DNA of 64,000 bases from Palleronia caenipelagi. GTDB lineage: Bacteria > Pseudomonadota > Alphaproteobacteria > Rhodobacterales > Rhodobacteraceae. Position 1 is the first letter of the stretch. Each line of letters begins with the position of its first letter. The position numbers were made by a program, and so were the translations under genes. Positions 6,959 to 15,352 of this stretch are shown here, piece by piece. The stretch spans positions 1 through 64,000 of the forward strand of contig NZ_VFSV01000013.1 of NCBI RefSeq assembly GCF_007004065.1. The letters run 5' to 3'. Under the pieces are notes generated by a model. That model was not told the DNA's origin, did not search any database, and saw nothing but the letters and a program-made list of their open reading frames with translations.

Positions 6959-9461
6959 TCAGGATCAGACGACGGGCGAGGCTCTCGCCGCAGAAGCGGA
7001 CATGCAGGAGGCCGATAAGCGCACGTTGCGCGACCGGATCTCACCCGTCTGGGCTTTGCCGATCCTCGCGCTGGTGATTTCCATCGGCATTTTCTGGAAA
7101 GCGGAGAGCGATCAGGGGCCGCGGATCGAAGTGATCTTTGCCGACGGGGCTGGTGTAAAGCCGGACGGAACCAAGTTGCGGTTCCGCGATGTGGATGTGG
7201 GCGTCGTCGAGGACGTTGAGTTCTCCGATGACCTGAGCCACGTGATCGTCGGCATCCGGGTTGACAAGAAAGTGGGCCCCTATGTGGACGACGGAGCGGA
7301 ATTCTGGATCGTCCGCCCTGAGGTTTCGGCCCAAGGCGTTTCGGGCCTGGAGACAGTCCTGTCCGGGGTGTACTTGATGGGCAGTTGGGACGGCGAGATT
7401 GGAGAAAAGCAGCGCAAGTTCGAGGGTCTCGACCGCGCGCCGCTGATGACCAATGATGACGAGGGCATCACCTTCCGGATCCGCAGCAATGACGTGTCGG
7501 GCCTGTCTGAGAACGCTCCGATCCTCTATCGCGGCATCACCGTTGGCAAGATCGGCAACCTGCATCTGGGGTCGGATGGGGTTTCCGTCTTTGCCGATGC
7601 GTTTGTCCGGACGCCGGAATCCCGGCTGATCAATACGGCGACGCGGTTCTGGAATACCTCCGGCTTCGATTTTTCCTTCGGGGCGAGCGGGGCGCGGCTG
7701 AACGTCAGCTCGCTCGCATCGCTGGTCACGGGCGGCATCACCTTTGAGACGACGGTATCGGGCGGACAGGAATTGCCCGAAGACGCGGTGTTCCGCCTCT
7801 ACAGTGACGAAGAAGATGCGCGGTCCTCCGTGTTTGAAGCGGATTCCGACGGCCAGCCGGCGCTGTTCACGGTCGTGTTTGAGGATTCCGTTCCGGGCCT
7901 CGAAGTCGGTGCTGACGTGGAGTTCAGTGGCATCGTGGTGGGACGGGTCTCTGGACTCACCGGTGTCCTCGACGAGGACCGGTTCGGCGACCGGGGCGTG
8001 CGGCTGCTGACGACACTGGAAATCCAGCCGGGTAAGATGGGCCTCGACCCCAACGCCACCCCCGAAGAAGTGCTCGACTTCATGAAGTTTGCCGTTCAGG
8101 CGGGTCTGCGGGCTCAGCTCCAGTCTGCATCGCTGCTGGGCGGTTTGCAGGTCGCGCTGGTGCAGCTGGATGGTGCCGATGAGCGTGAGTTGGATACCAC
8201 GGCGGAGCCCTATCCCGCGATTCCTTCCGTTGCCGCCGATCTTTCTGATTTTGCCGATACGGCCGAGGGTGTGTTCAACCGTGTGAACAACCTGCCAATC
8301 GAAGAACTACTCGACAGCGCCATCCTCGTGATGCAGTCGGCCAACCGTTTGCTGAACGAAGACGGGGTGCGTGAGACGCCGAACGAGGTGCTGGCGCTCC
8401 TCGGCGACGTCCGGTCTTTTGTGAATTCCGAAGGCATTCAGGCGATTCCGGATCAGGCCAGTGCCACGATGGGAGCTTTGGCCGAGACGGCTCAGCAGTT
8501 GCAACAGGTGGTTACGCAGCTGGATGAGGCCGGCGCCGTGCAGGCTCTGATCGACGCGCTGGAGTCTGCTGAGGAGGCCGCCGACTCAGTCTACGAGACG
8601 ATGGAGGATGGTCCGGAAACGCTTGAGGCGATCGACACCGCGCTCGCCAGCGCTGACGAGTTGATCAAATCGCTGGACGGTTTGACCAACGATGTACGCG
8701 GCATGGCCATCGGCGATGTCGTGGACAGCACGAACCAGCTGATCATCTCGCTCGATGAACTGGTCAGTGAGCCTTCGGTCAGAGCGCTGCCGGGCAATAT
8801 CGATCTGGCTCTTCAGGATCTGCGGAGCGTGTTCACCCGTCTGACCGAGCAGAACGGGACGCTCGATCAGGCCAACCGTCTGATGGCCGAGGGGTCGGAT
8901 GCGGTGGACGAAGTCATGGCCTCGCTGACGCCGGTGCTCGAAGACGCACGGCAGGCGGCGCAATCCGTTTCTGAGGCGGCCAATGTGGCGCCCGAAGTCG
9001 CGGACCGGGCCAAGCGTGTGGCCGACCGGATTGAGGCGTTGGTCAATGATGTCTCCGACCTGCCGATCCAGCAGATTGGTGAACGGACCTCCAGCCTGCT
9101 GGCGAGCCTCGACGATTTGATCTCCTCGCCCGACACCCAGCGGGTGCCGGGTGCGCTGTCTGATGCGCTGAGTGAAGTGCAGCGAACTCTCATTCAGGTG
9201 CAGGAGGGCGGCCTCGTCGAAAACGCCAATGCCACTATGGCGTCTGTGCGGCGTGGTGCCGACCAATTGCCGCGCCTCCTGAACGACGTGAGCGTTCTGC
9301 TGACCCAGAGCGGCGTGGTGATCGAAGGCTACGATGCCAACGGAGCCGTGGGCGCGCGTCTGCAGTCCACGCTCCGCGAGGTGCAGGAAGCCGCTCAATC
9401 CATCGATTCGCTCGCGCGTCAGCTTGAGCGGTCCCCCAATTCCCTTCTGTTTGGACGTTGA
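6942..9461 (+). CDS. pqiB: PqiB-like MCE-domain lipid-transport protein
   Basis: An 839-residue protein with one N-terminal transmembrane anchor (about residues 36-52) and three MCE domains, starting near GPRIEVIFADGAGVKPDGT, EGITFRIRSNDVSGLSENAP and ALFTVVFEDSVPGLEVGADV. After about residue 400 comes a long region rich in Ala, Leu, Glu and Asp repeats that is predicted to be mostly helical or coiled-coil. In E. coli PqiB the MCE rings plus a C-terminal helical needle form a tunnel across the periplasm. This protein is longer than E. coli PqiB (about 546 residues) because of the extended helical tail, which could span a wider gap. ATG 6942 was chosen because GGAG lies 7 bases upstream; ATG 6951 is the alternative. 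It overlaps the preceding gene. Confidence 0.88.
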   Translation: MTGMSDQDQTTGEALAAEADMQEADKRTLRDRISPVWALPILALVISIGIFWKAESDQGPRIEVIFADGAGVKPDGTKLRFRDVDVGVVEDVEFSDDLSHVIVGIRVDKKVGPYVDDGAEFWIVRPEVSAQGVSGLETVLSGVYLMGSWDGEIGEKQRKFEGLDRAPLMTNDDEGITFRIRSNDVSGLSENAPILYRGITVGKIGNLHLGSDGVSVFADAFVRTPESRLINTATRFWNTSGFDFSFGASGARLNVSSLASLVTGGITFETTVSGGQELPEDAVFRLYSDEEDARSSVFEADSDGQPALFTVVFEDSVPGLEVGADVEFSGIVVGRVSGLTGVLDEDRFGDRGVRLLTTLEIQPGKMGLDPNATPEEVLDFMKFAVQAGLRAQLQSASLLGGLQVALVQLDGADERELDTTAEPYPAIPSVAADLSDFADTAEGVFNRVNNLPIEELLDSAILVMQSANRLLNEDGVRETPNEVLALLGDVRSFVNSEGIQAIPDQASATMGALAETAQQLQQVVTQLDEAGAVQALIDALESAEEAADSVYETMEDGPETLEAIDTALASADELIKSLDGLTNDVRGMAIGDVVDSTNQLIISLDELVSEPSVRALPGNIDLALQDLRSVFTRLTEQNGTLDQANRLMAEGSDAVDEVMASLTPVLEDARQAAQSVSEAANVAPEVADRAKRVADRIEALVNDVSDLPIQQIGERTSSLLASLDDLISSPDTQRVPGALSDALSEVQRTLIQVQEGGLVENANATMASVRRGADQLPRLLNDVSVLLTQSGVVIEGYDANGAVGARLQSTLREVQEAAQSIDSLARQLERSPNSLLFGR

Positions 9462-9463
9462 TC

Positions 9464-10021
9464 ATGCTGAGACCTCTGCTTATCGCCTCAACCCTCGGAT
9501 TTCTGGCCGCCTGCGGTGGGACCCCGTTGCGCTATGACGTGCCGGTGACTTCCGCGCAGGGTCGGATCCCGGTCTCCGTCGGCTCGGTGGAAGTGCGCGA
9601 CGTGTCGCTGCCCCTCTACGCCGAGCAGGAAGTGATCTATTACGAGGACGAAACCGGCGCGGTGGTCGGCGACGATAACCTGCTCTGGGCCGACGACCCC
9701 CAGCGCCACTTCACCGAAAGTCTGGCGCAGGGCCTCGCGTCGCGCACCTCGGCGCGGGTCGCCGCGGAGCCCTGGCCGTTTTATGACCGTCCGGCGGCTC
9801 GTCTTGATGTCCGGATCAGTAAGGCACTGCCCTCCCGCGATGGCCAGTACCGTGTGTCCGGCCAATATTTCGTGAGTTCGTCCGAAGGCACGACGCCGGA
9901 ACGGGCGCGGCGGTTCGACCTCGCGGCACCTTATCAGCCGGGAAATGTGGCCTCCATCGCGGCGGCCAAGTCGCAGATCATCGGCGAGCTTGTTGCGCTC
10001 ATCGCGCGCGACGGGCTCTGA
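9464..10021 (+). CDS. pqiC: PqiC-like outer-membrane lipoprotein (ABC-type transport auxiliary)
   Basis: A 185-residue lipoprotein with a typical signal peptide and lipobox (LGFLAAC, lipidated Cys about residue 17). It belongs to the PqiC/YmbA family of auxiliary lipoproteins; the segment SVGSVEVRDVSLPLYAEQE and a following LLWADDPQRHFTESLAQGL segment match the family pattern. In the characterised system PqiC sits in the outer membrane and receives the PqiB needle. The start is directly after the pqiB stop, so the four genes form one operon ending at a hairpin at 10028-10050. Confidence 0.85.
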   Translation: MLRPLLIASTLGFLAACGGTPLRYDVPVTSAQGRIPVSVGSVEVRDVSLPLYAEQEVIYYEDETGAVVGDDNLLWADDPQRHFTESLAQGLASRTSARVAAEPWPFYDRPAARLDVRISKALPSRDGQYRVSGQYFVSSSEGTTPERARRFDLAAPYQPGNVASIAAAKSQIIGELVALIARDGL

Positions 10022-10027
10022 CAGTAG

Positions 10028-10050
10028 GGGCTGACCTGAGCGGTCAGCCC
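10028..10050. terminator. bidirectional hairpin between pqiC and the kinase gene
   Basis: GGGCTGACC and GGTCAGCCC form a perfect 9-bp stem around TGAGC, between converging genes and reaching a few bases into the end of the kinase gene. No U-run is present. Confidence 0.55.
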
Positions 10051-10967
10051 AGCTCGGTCCGCCGCGGCGGGTTCGCGCCCGCGCGGGACACCGTCACCGC
10101 TGCCGCCTTTGCCCCCAGTTCCAATGCTGCGCGCAAGGTATCCTCAGAGACCCTACCGATGGCGCTTTTCGTCAGCGCACCCGCCTCGTGCAGCGCGGTC
10201 AGTATGCCCGCATTGAACGTGTCACCGGCCCCAACCGTATCGATCACCTCGACCTTCTGCGAGGCGACGCTGACCTCCAGCCCCGAGCGGGTGAAGCCCG
10301 TGGCGCCCTCGGACCCGCGCGTCAGGCAGATGATGGACGGCCCGCGTTCAAGGAGCGCCCGCGCGCCGTCATCGGCGCTCATGCCGGGAGTGAGCCAGGC
10401 CAGATCTTCGTCGGAGACTTTCACGATGTCGCAACGCTCCAGCATCCGGGTGATCCTTGCCATGTAGGCGTCGCGGTCGCGGATGAAATCGGGCCGGATG
10501 TTCGGATCCAGCATCATCGGCATGGCGGGCGCCAGCCGTTCTGAGAGCGCATCATAGGTGTCCGCAGCGGGTTCCACCGCGAGGGAGATGCCGCCGAAGA
10601 AACACGCGCTTGCGTCCATGGCGTCCGGCAGATCCGCGGTGGAGATCATGCGTCCGGCGGTGTTCTCGTCGTAAAACGCATAGCGCGCGTGGCCGTTGGT
10701 CAGGGTGACAAAGGCCAGCGTCGTGGGGCGGTCGGAGCGCGCCGCGTGGGAGAGATCGACCCCGTCCGCCTCCAGCCGGTCGGCGATCTGCTGGCCGAAG
10801 AGATCGGTGGAGATGCCGGAGAAGAACCCGCTGGGCGCGCCGAGCCGCGCCAGCGCCACCGCCGTGTTCAGCACCGCGCCACCCACATGGGGGGCAAAAG
10901 TGTCTTCTCCCGCGCTGGTCTTGCGTGGCAGCATGTCGATCAGGGCTTCGCCCGCACAGAGGATCAT
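10044..10967 (-). CDS. PfkB-family carbohydrate kinase (probable fructokinase)
   Basis: A 307-residue ribokinase-fold sugar kinase. Both family signatures are visible: the N-terminal GGAVLNTAVALARLG segment near residues 30-43 and the C-terminal DTVGAGDTFNAGIL with the catalytic Asp and the GAGD anion hole near 250. Proteins of this type phosphorylate fructose or related sugars with ATP; fructokinase is the most likely assignment but ribokinase-like substrates cannot be excluded. Start ATG 10967 has AAGGAGA upstream; the longer upstream frame looks non-coding. It converges on the pqi operon and shares the hairpin between them. No sugar transporter is adjacent. Confidence 0.85.
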   Translation of the reverse strand: MILCAGEALIDMLPRKTSAGEDTFAPHVGGAVLNTAVALARLGAPSGFFSGISTDLFGQQIADRLEADGVDLSHAARSDRPTTLAFVTLTNGHARYAFYDENTAGRMISTADLPDAMDASACFFGGISLAVEPAADTYDALSERLAPAMPMMLDPNIRPDFIRDRDAYMARITRMLERCDIVKVSDEDLAWLTPGMSADDGARALLERGPSIICLTRGSEGATGFTRSGLEVSVASQKVEVIDTVGAGDTFNAGILTALHEAGALTKSAIGRVSEDTLRAALELGAKAAAVTVSRAGANPPRRTELG

Positions 10968-11010
10968 CGCGCTCTCCTTGGTCTCGGGCGCGCTGCGGCT
11001 CCCGTTATCG

Positions 11011-12078
11011 CTATCGGTTATTGAGGTACAGCCAGCCCAAGGCAACGGCAATCCCGAGCAGCACCAGCCCCGCAATTTTCCAGCGGGACCACGGACGTTC
11101 GCCGGTGACGCGCCCCGTTTGGCCGTTCACCACCACCTGATAGGTCTTGCCGCGAAAGCTGAAGGCCGCGAGCCAGATCGGCAAGAGCACGTGCTTGAAC
11201 GTCACGCCTCCGATCTCGGTCTCCAGCGCCGATATCCTCTGCCGGTCCCCGCCGATATCCATCCGCACGTCCCGGGCGATGACCTTGTCCATCCGGACCT
11301 GCGCGTGTTGCCGCCCCTCCGGCAGGTCGATCCGGTAGCCTTCGGCGCTGAACCCTGCGAGGAAATCCGGCGTGTAGGGCGTCAGGTCCGACAGATCCCA
11401 CGGCTCCAGTTTTTGCGTGGTCTCGGCGGGCAGGGAGGGGGAGGCGCAGACGAGCACATCGTCGAAATCCCGCGCCACCCGACCCGAGACCGGACGCCAG
11501 CGCACCTCGCTTTCGGTCCGGCTCTGTCCGTCTGCGCCCCGCACCGTCCGATGATAAACGGTGCCGCGCTGTCCACGATATTGGGTGCGGGTGCGCGCGT
11601 CGAAGGTCCAGTAGGGCAGGTAGACTCCCTGCATCTTCCGACCTTTGCGGGCGAATTTCGCCAAGCCCCCGGGGGCCAGCCAGAGGGAGCCCAACCAGTC
11701 CGTCATCGCTTTGCGCGCCGTTTCTTCGGCGAGGGCAAATGGCAGGACGGCGGCGGGTTTGATATGGCGGTGGGTGCCCGTATCGCTGACCACGGGTGTG
11801 GCGCAGAACGGGCATTCGGTTGCGTGCTGCGCCTCGTCAAAGGCGACCTCGGCCCCGCAATTGGTGCAGCGGGAAACCTGCGTGACCTCGATTTCCGCTT
11901 GAGGCAGGCGATTGGCAATCGCCGTTTCGAAATCGAGCTCGCGGATCGCGCTGGGGGCGGCCTCGGGGGTCAGGTGCTCCCGATGGCCGCAAAAGTCACA
12001 GGAGAGGTCGCCCGACCCCGGATCGAACCGCAGATCGGCACCGCATTGGGGGCAGGGAAAGCGCTGGTCCGTGGTCAT
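11011..12078 (-). CDS. double zinc-ribbon protein with C-terminal membrane anchor
   Basis: A 355-residue protein with two zinc ribbons at its N-terminus: CPQC...CDFC (about residues 9-31) and CTNC...CPFC (about 71-93). A charged middle region follows, then one transmembrane helix near the C-terminus (IAGLVLLGIAVALGWLYL). Genes of this type are often loosely annotated as helicase-like or TFIIB-type zinc ribbon proteins; no helicase motif is present. It is the third gene of a minus-strand group with an SPFH protein and a cytochrome b561. Zinc-ribbon and SPFH partners occur together in many bacteria, so a shared role in membrane organisation or stress is likely. Exact function unknown. Confidence 0.75.
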   Translation of the reverse strand: MTTDQRFPCPQCGADLRFDPGSGDLSCDFCGHREHLTPEAAPSAIRELDFETAIANRLPQAEIEVTQVSRCTNCGAEVAFDEAQHATECPFCATPVVSDTGTHRHIKPAAVLPFALAEETARKAMTDWLGSLWLAPGGLAKFARKGRKMQGVYLPYWTFDARTRTQYRGQRGTVYHRTVRGADGQSRTESEVRWRPVSGRVARDFDDVLVCASPSLPAETTQKLEPWDLSDLTPYTPDFLAGFSAEGYRIDLPEGRQHAQVRMDKVIARDVRMDIGGDRQRISALETEIGGVTFKHVLLPIWLAAFSFRGKTYQVVVNGQTGRVTGERPWSRWKIAGLVLLGIAVALGWLYLNNR

Positions 12079-12096
12079 CTCTTCGCGCGGGTTGCC

Positions 12097-12579
12097 TTAG
12101 TCTTCGGGACGCATCATGCGCAGGAGCGTGCCGTCTTTTTTCACATATTGGTGGTACAAAGCCAGAGCCGCGTGGCCGAGGATCAGCACAACGAGGATCT
12201 TGACGCCGACCTCGTGCCCTTCCTGAGCTGCGCCGATATTGCCGAACCACGCCGCCATACCGCCGATCGGAACCCCGATCATCAGCACGTAGAGCGCGAT
12301 ATGGCCCCAGTCGCGCGCCTTGGCGACCGCATCCGACGTGCCGGGCACGGCATCCGGGTGGCCGGTGCGCAGGCGGATGACGAGGCGGATGACCACCAGC
12401 GCCAGCACGGTCATCCCCAGTGCGGCATGGAGCGGCACAGTGGGCACCTCGCCCCCCTCAGCGCGGGTTTTCAGGAGTTTGCCCATCCCCTCGCCAAAGA
12501 ACCATGTCAGCAGGATCGTTGCCGCGACCAGCCAGTGCATGGCGATCTGGGCGGTGGTGTAGCCGGTACGTTGGGACAT
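12097..12579 (-). CDS. cytochrome b561-family protein
   Basis: A 160-residue integral membrane protein of the bacterial cytochrome b561/YodB type with four predicted helices. Likely haem-ligand histidines are visible in MHWLVA (about residue 15), PLHAALG (about 51), GHIALYV (about 92) and GHAALALYHQYV (about 135-142). Such proteins pass electrons from quinol or to small periplasmic partners. ATG 12579 has AGGAG upstream. It lies 27 bp downstream of the SPFH gene and just before the zinc-ribbon gene, so the three are probably co-transcribed, although the link between a b-type cytochrome and an SPFH scaffold is not obvious. Confidence 0.85.
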   Translation of the reverse strand: MSQRTGYTTAQIAMHWLVAATILLTWFFGEGMGKLLKTRAEGGEVPTVPLHAALGMTVLALVVIRLVIRLRTGHPDAVPGTSDAVAKARDWGHIALYVLMIGVPIGGMAAWFGNIGAAQEGHEVGVKILVVLILGHAALALYHQYVKKDGTLLRMMRPED

Positions 12580-12606
12580 GGGGAAACTCCTGAGACTGAA
12601 AAGGGC

Positions 12607-13722
12607 TTACGGGGCCGGTGGTGGCGGGGGCATAACGGTAAAAAGCCGCGCCAGCTCGTTGAGTTCCCCGGCCTGTGTCCATCCGTCGAGCCCGGCGCTC
12701 CACACCAACGTGTCGCGGGTCAGCTCGCCGCTGGCGGCCATGCGCCCGAGGCGGGCGGTGGAGTAAGGGCCATGGCTCTGGCCGCTCTCGGCGATATGCC
12801 AAACCCGTTCGGGCTGCGGCGGAGGGGGCGGCGGAGCAGCGGTCTGCACCGGCATCTGTCCGGGGCGTGGCCCCCAGGGTCCCGGAGCCATACCGCCCAT
12901 GGCCATGCCAATCCCGGCGCCAAAGCCCGTCCCCATTGCGTTGCCCGCAGCCGATCCGGCCTGCGTCAGCGCTTCGGCCGCCTGAAACTGGGTGTAGCGG
13001 TTCAGGTCGCCCACAACGCCCATGGATGTGCGCTTATCCAGCGCTTTCTCCACGTCCTCGGGCAGGGAGATGTTCTCAACGTAAAGCTCGGGCAGGGTGA
13101 GGCCGTATCCCGCAATCGTCGCGCTGATTTCGCGCGCGACCACGGCGCCGAGCTGGTCGGTATTGGCCGCCATATCGAGCACCGGGATGCCCGCCTGCGC
13201 CACGGCACGGGAGAACTCCTGCACGATCACGTTGCGGATCTGAAAGGAGATCTCATCGGCGGTGAACTCCCCGTCGGTCCCGACGATCTCGGTCAGGAAC
13301 AGGGCGGGGTCGGTGACCTTGACCGCATAGGTGCCGTAAGCGCGGATGCGGGTCGGGCCGAACTCGGGGTCGCGGAGGATCACCGGGTTCTTCGTGCCCC
13401 ATTTCAGATCCGTGAACCGGGTTGTGTTGACGAAGTAGATCTCGGATTTGAACGGCGACCGAAAGCCGTGATCCCAATGCTGCAGTGAGGTCAGGATCGG
13501 CAGGTTGTTGGTTTCCAGCAGGTAAAGTCCGGGGGTAAAGACATCGGCGATCTGGCCTTCGTGGACGAAAACTGCGGCCTGACCCTCGCGGACCGTGAGC
13601 TTGGCGCCGTATTTGATCTCGTGCCCTTCGCGCTCAAACCGCCAAACCATCCGGTCCTGCCGGTCATCGACCCAGTGAATGACGTCAATGAACTGGCCCG
13701 AAAGAAAATCGAGAATACCCAT
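12607..13722 (-). CDS. SPFH-domain protein with C-terminal GYF_2 domain
   Basis: A 371-residue SPFH/band-7 protein of the YdjI (virion core-like) type. The SPFH domain covers about residues 25-235 and begins KYGAKLTVREGQAAVFVHEG. A Gly/Met/Pro-rich linker (about 250-300, with a run of prolines) leads to a GYF_2-like domain near 300-360 (GQSHGPYSTARLGRMAASGE). The GYF_2 domain is thought to bind proline-rich peptides. There is no transmembrane helix, so it is probably a peripheral scaffold. It heads the group followed by cytochrome b561 and the zinc-ribbon protein. Its function in this group is unknown. Confidence 0.85.
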   Translation of the reverse strand: MGILDFLSGQFIDVIHWVDDRQDRMVWRFEREGHEIKYGAKLTVREGQAAVFVHEGQIADVFTPGLYLLETNNLPILTSLQHWDHGFRSPFKSEIYFVNTTRFTDLKWGTKNPVILRDPEFGPTRIRAYGTYAVKVTDPALFLTEIVGTDGEFTADEISFQIRNVIVQEFSRAVAQAGIPVLDMAANTDQLGAVVAREISATIAGYGLTLPELYVENISLPEDVEKALDKRTSMGVVGDLNRYTQFQAAEALTQAGSAAGNAMGTGFGAGIGMAMGGMAPGPWGPRPGQMPVQTAAPPPPPPQPERVWHIAESGQSHGPYSTARLGRMAASGELTRDTLVWSAGLDGWTQAGELNELARLFTVMPPPPPAP

Positions 13723-13783
13723 GTCGTGCCTCCGATCCGATGCACCCGGAGGCTAGGTCCTTGGCCCGGTCGCGGCAAGAGGA

Positions 13784-14518
13784 TTAACCCCCGGGACCTC
13801 GCCGGAGCAGGTAGGTGTCCATGATCCAGCCATGCCGCGCCCGTTCGGCCTCGCGCGTGGCGAGGATATCCGGCGTTGTGCCGGGCAGTGGGCCCGCGTG
13901 CAGGACTTCCTCTTCCATACCCAGATAGGCGCCCCACCAGATCCACAGATCATCCTGCGGCAGGGTTTGGAAGCTGCACTCCCCGTCGAGCATCACGGCG
14001 ACCGTCTCCGCGCCTTCGGGCCAGCCCTCATCGCGTAGTCGTCGGCCGGTGGTGATGGTGACGGGGCCATTTACCCGGTTCAGGGGGATGGCGTGGGCGG
14101 CAGTGAGGGCCTGTAGCGCGGTGATGCCAGGGATGACGCGGACCTGCGGCGCGGGGTCGAGCCGTGCAGCAATGCGGAGGGTCGAATCGTAAAGAGATGG
14201 ATCCCCCCAGACCAGCAGCGCCACGGGGCTTTCGGAGCCCTCAAGAGCGGCGGACCAGCGGCGGGCGATCTCGTCATGCCAAAGTTCGACCCGCGTGGCG
14301 TAATCAAAAGCGGGGTCACGGGTCGGATAGTCGAAGGTGACGATCCGCGCCGCCGTCCCGCTGGCCTCGATGATCCGCTCGCGCAAATGTGCGAGGTCTT
14401 CCTTGCCCGCACCTTTTTGCGGCAGGAGAATGGTCCGTACACCGCGCAGGGACTCCATCCCGTCGAGGGTCACATGCCCCAGCGCGCCCATGCCGATGCC
14501 GATCAGCCGCAGTTCCAT
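13784..14518 (-). CDS. cobF: precorrin-6A synthase (deacetylating)
   Basis: A 244-residue SAM-dependent methyltransferase of the tetrapyrrole methylase fold. The N-terminus LIGIGMGALGHVTLDG and the VWGDPSLYDSTLRI and VIPGITALQALTAAH segments fit CobF, which methylates C-1 of precorrin-5 and releases acetate in aerobic cobalamin synthesis. ATG 14518 overlaps the cobA stop codon (TGATG), so the two are translationally coupled; an in-frame TTG at 14521 is less likely. The presence of CobF means this organism uses the oxygen-dependent B12 route. The remaining cob genes lie outside the window. Confidence 0.88.
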   Translation of the reverse strand: MELRLIGIGMGALGHVTLDGMESLRGVRTILLPQKGAGKEDLAHLRERIIEASGTAARIVTFDYPTRDPAFDYATRVELWHDEIARRWSAALEGSESPVALLVWGDPSLYDSTLRIAARLDPAPQVRVIPGITALQALTAAHAIPLNRVNGPVTITTGRRLRDEGWPEGAETVAVMLDGECSFQTLPQDDLWIWWGAYLGMEEEVLHAGPLPGTTPDILATREAERARHGWIMDTYLLRRGPGG

Positions 14519-15243
14519 CAAAGGTCGTCCCCGGCGAGAGGGCCGTAGAGAATCAGCGCAGGTGCGGTGCCGATCTCCGCTGCGAGGTGGTCCGCCAGTC
14601 CGGCCACCGTGGATCGGTGGATGTGTTGGTCCGGGGTGCTGACGGCTTCGGCCAGAATGGCGGGGTGATTGGCGGGCAGGCCGCGGGCAATGAGGGCTTC
14701 GGCCAGTTTGGGAAAGGTCCGCTTGCCCATGAAAACCACTGTTGTCGCACCCGGATCTGCGAGGGCCGCAAGGTCGAGATCGGAGGGCAGGGTGCCTTTG
14801 GCGTCGTGCCCGGTGACGAACTGTACCCGCCGCGCCGTCAGGCGCCGGGTCAGTGGAATGCCCGCCGCCGCGGCTGCCGCGATGGCGGAGGGGACGCCGG
14901 GGATGATCTCGTAGCTGAGCCCGGCTTCGCGCAGGGCGATCAGCTCTTCCTCCAACCGCCCGAAGAGGCCGCTATCGCCGGACTTCAACCGCACGACCCG
15001 CCCACCCTGCCGGGCGTAATCGACCAGAAGACGGCTGACATGGTCCTGTTTCGGCGAGGGGCGCCCGGCGCGCTTGCCCACTGCGACCAGCTCAGCCCCG
15101 GGGCGCACATGGCTGAGGATCGGGCCCGAAGACAGGTCGTCGAACAGCACCACATCGGCGCGGCGCAGGCGGTCTGCGGCTTTCAACGTCAAAAGCTCAG
15201 GGTCGCCGGGACCCGAGCCGACAAAACTCACCGGCGAGGTCAT
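14518..15243 (-). CDS. cobA: uroporphyrinogen-III C-methyltransferase
   Basis: A 241-residue SUMT enzyme. It methylates uroporphyrinogen III at C-2 and C-7 with SAM to give precorrin-2, the entry to cobalamin and sirohaem. Signature segments are VGSGPGDPELLTLKA at the N-terminus, VGKRAGRPSPKQ, RLKSGDSGLFGRLEEE and PGVPSAIAAAAAAGIPLT. Start ATG 15243 was chosen because the signature begins right after it; the 47 residues further upstream look non-coding. It is followed without a gap by cobF. Confidence 0.9.
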   Translation of the reverse strand: MTSPVSFVGSGPGDPELLTLKAADRLRRADVVLFDDLSSGPILSHVRPGAELVAVGKRAGRPSPKQDHVSRLLVDYARQGGRVVRLKSGDSGLFGRLEEELIALREAGLSYEIIPGVPSAIAAAAAAGIPLTRRLTARRVQFVTGHDAKGTLPSDLDLAALADPGATTVVFMGKRTFPKLAEALIARGLPANHPAILAEAVSTPDQHIHRSTVAGLADHLAAEIGTAPALILYGPLAGDDL

Positions 15244-15352
15244 CAGTTTGGATCTGTCCCAGTGGGGGGCATCGGCGCGCTCCTTGCGGTCTGCGGACTC
15301 TTTGGCATTGACGGGTGGAGAGGTGCAACCGGAACTGCGAAGACAACGACCG

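Noticed and set aside
10696-13488. 930-codon open frame on the plus strand
   Set aside because: It lies opposite four well-supported minus-strand genes (kinase, zinc ribbon, cytochrome b561, SPFH) and its composition is typical of an antisense shadow.
13660-13690. CCAGTGAAT sequence resembling the palindromic insert core
   Set aside because: Part of normal SPFH coding sequence (IHWVDD) without the flanking inverted repeat.
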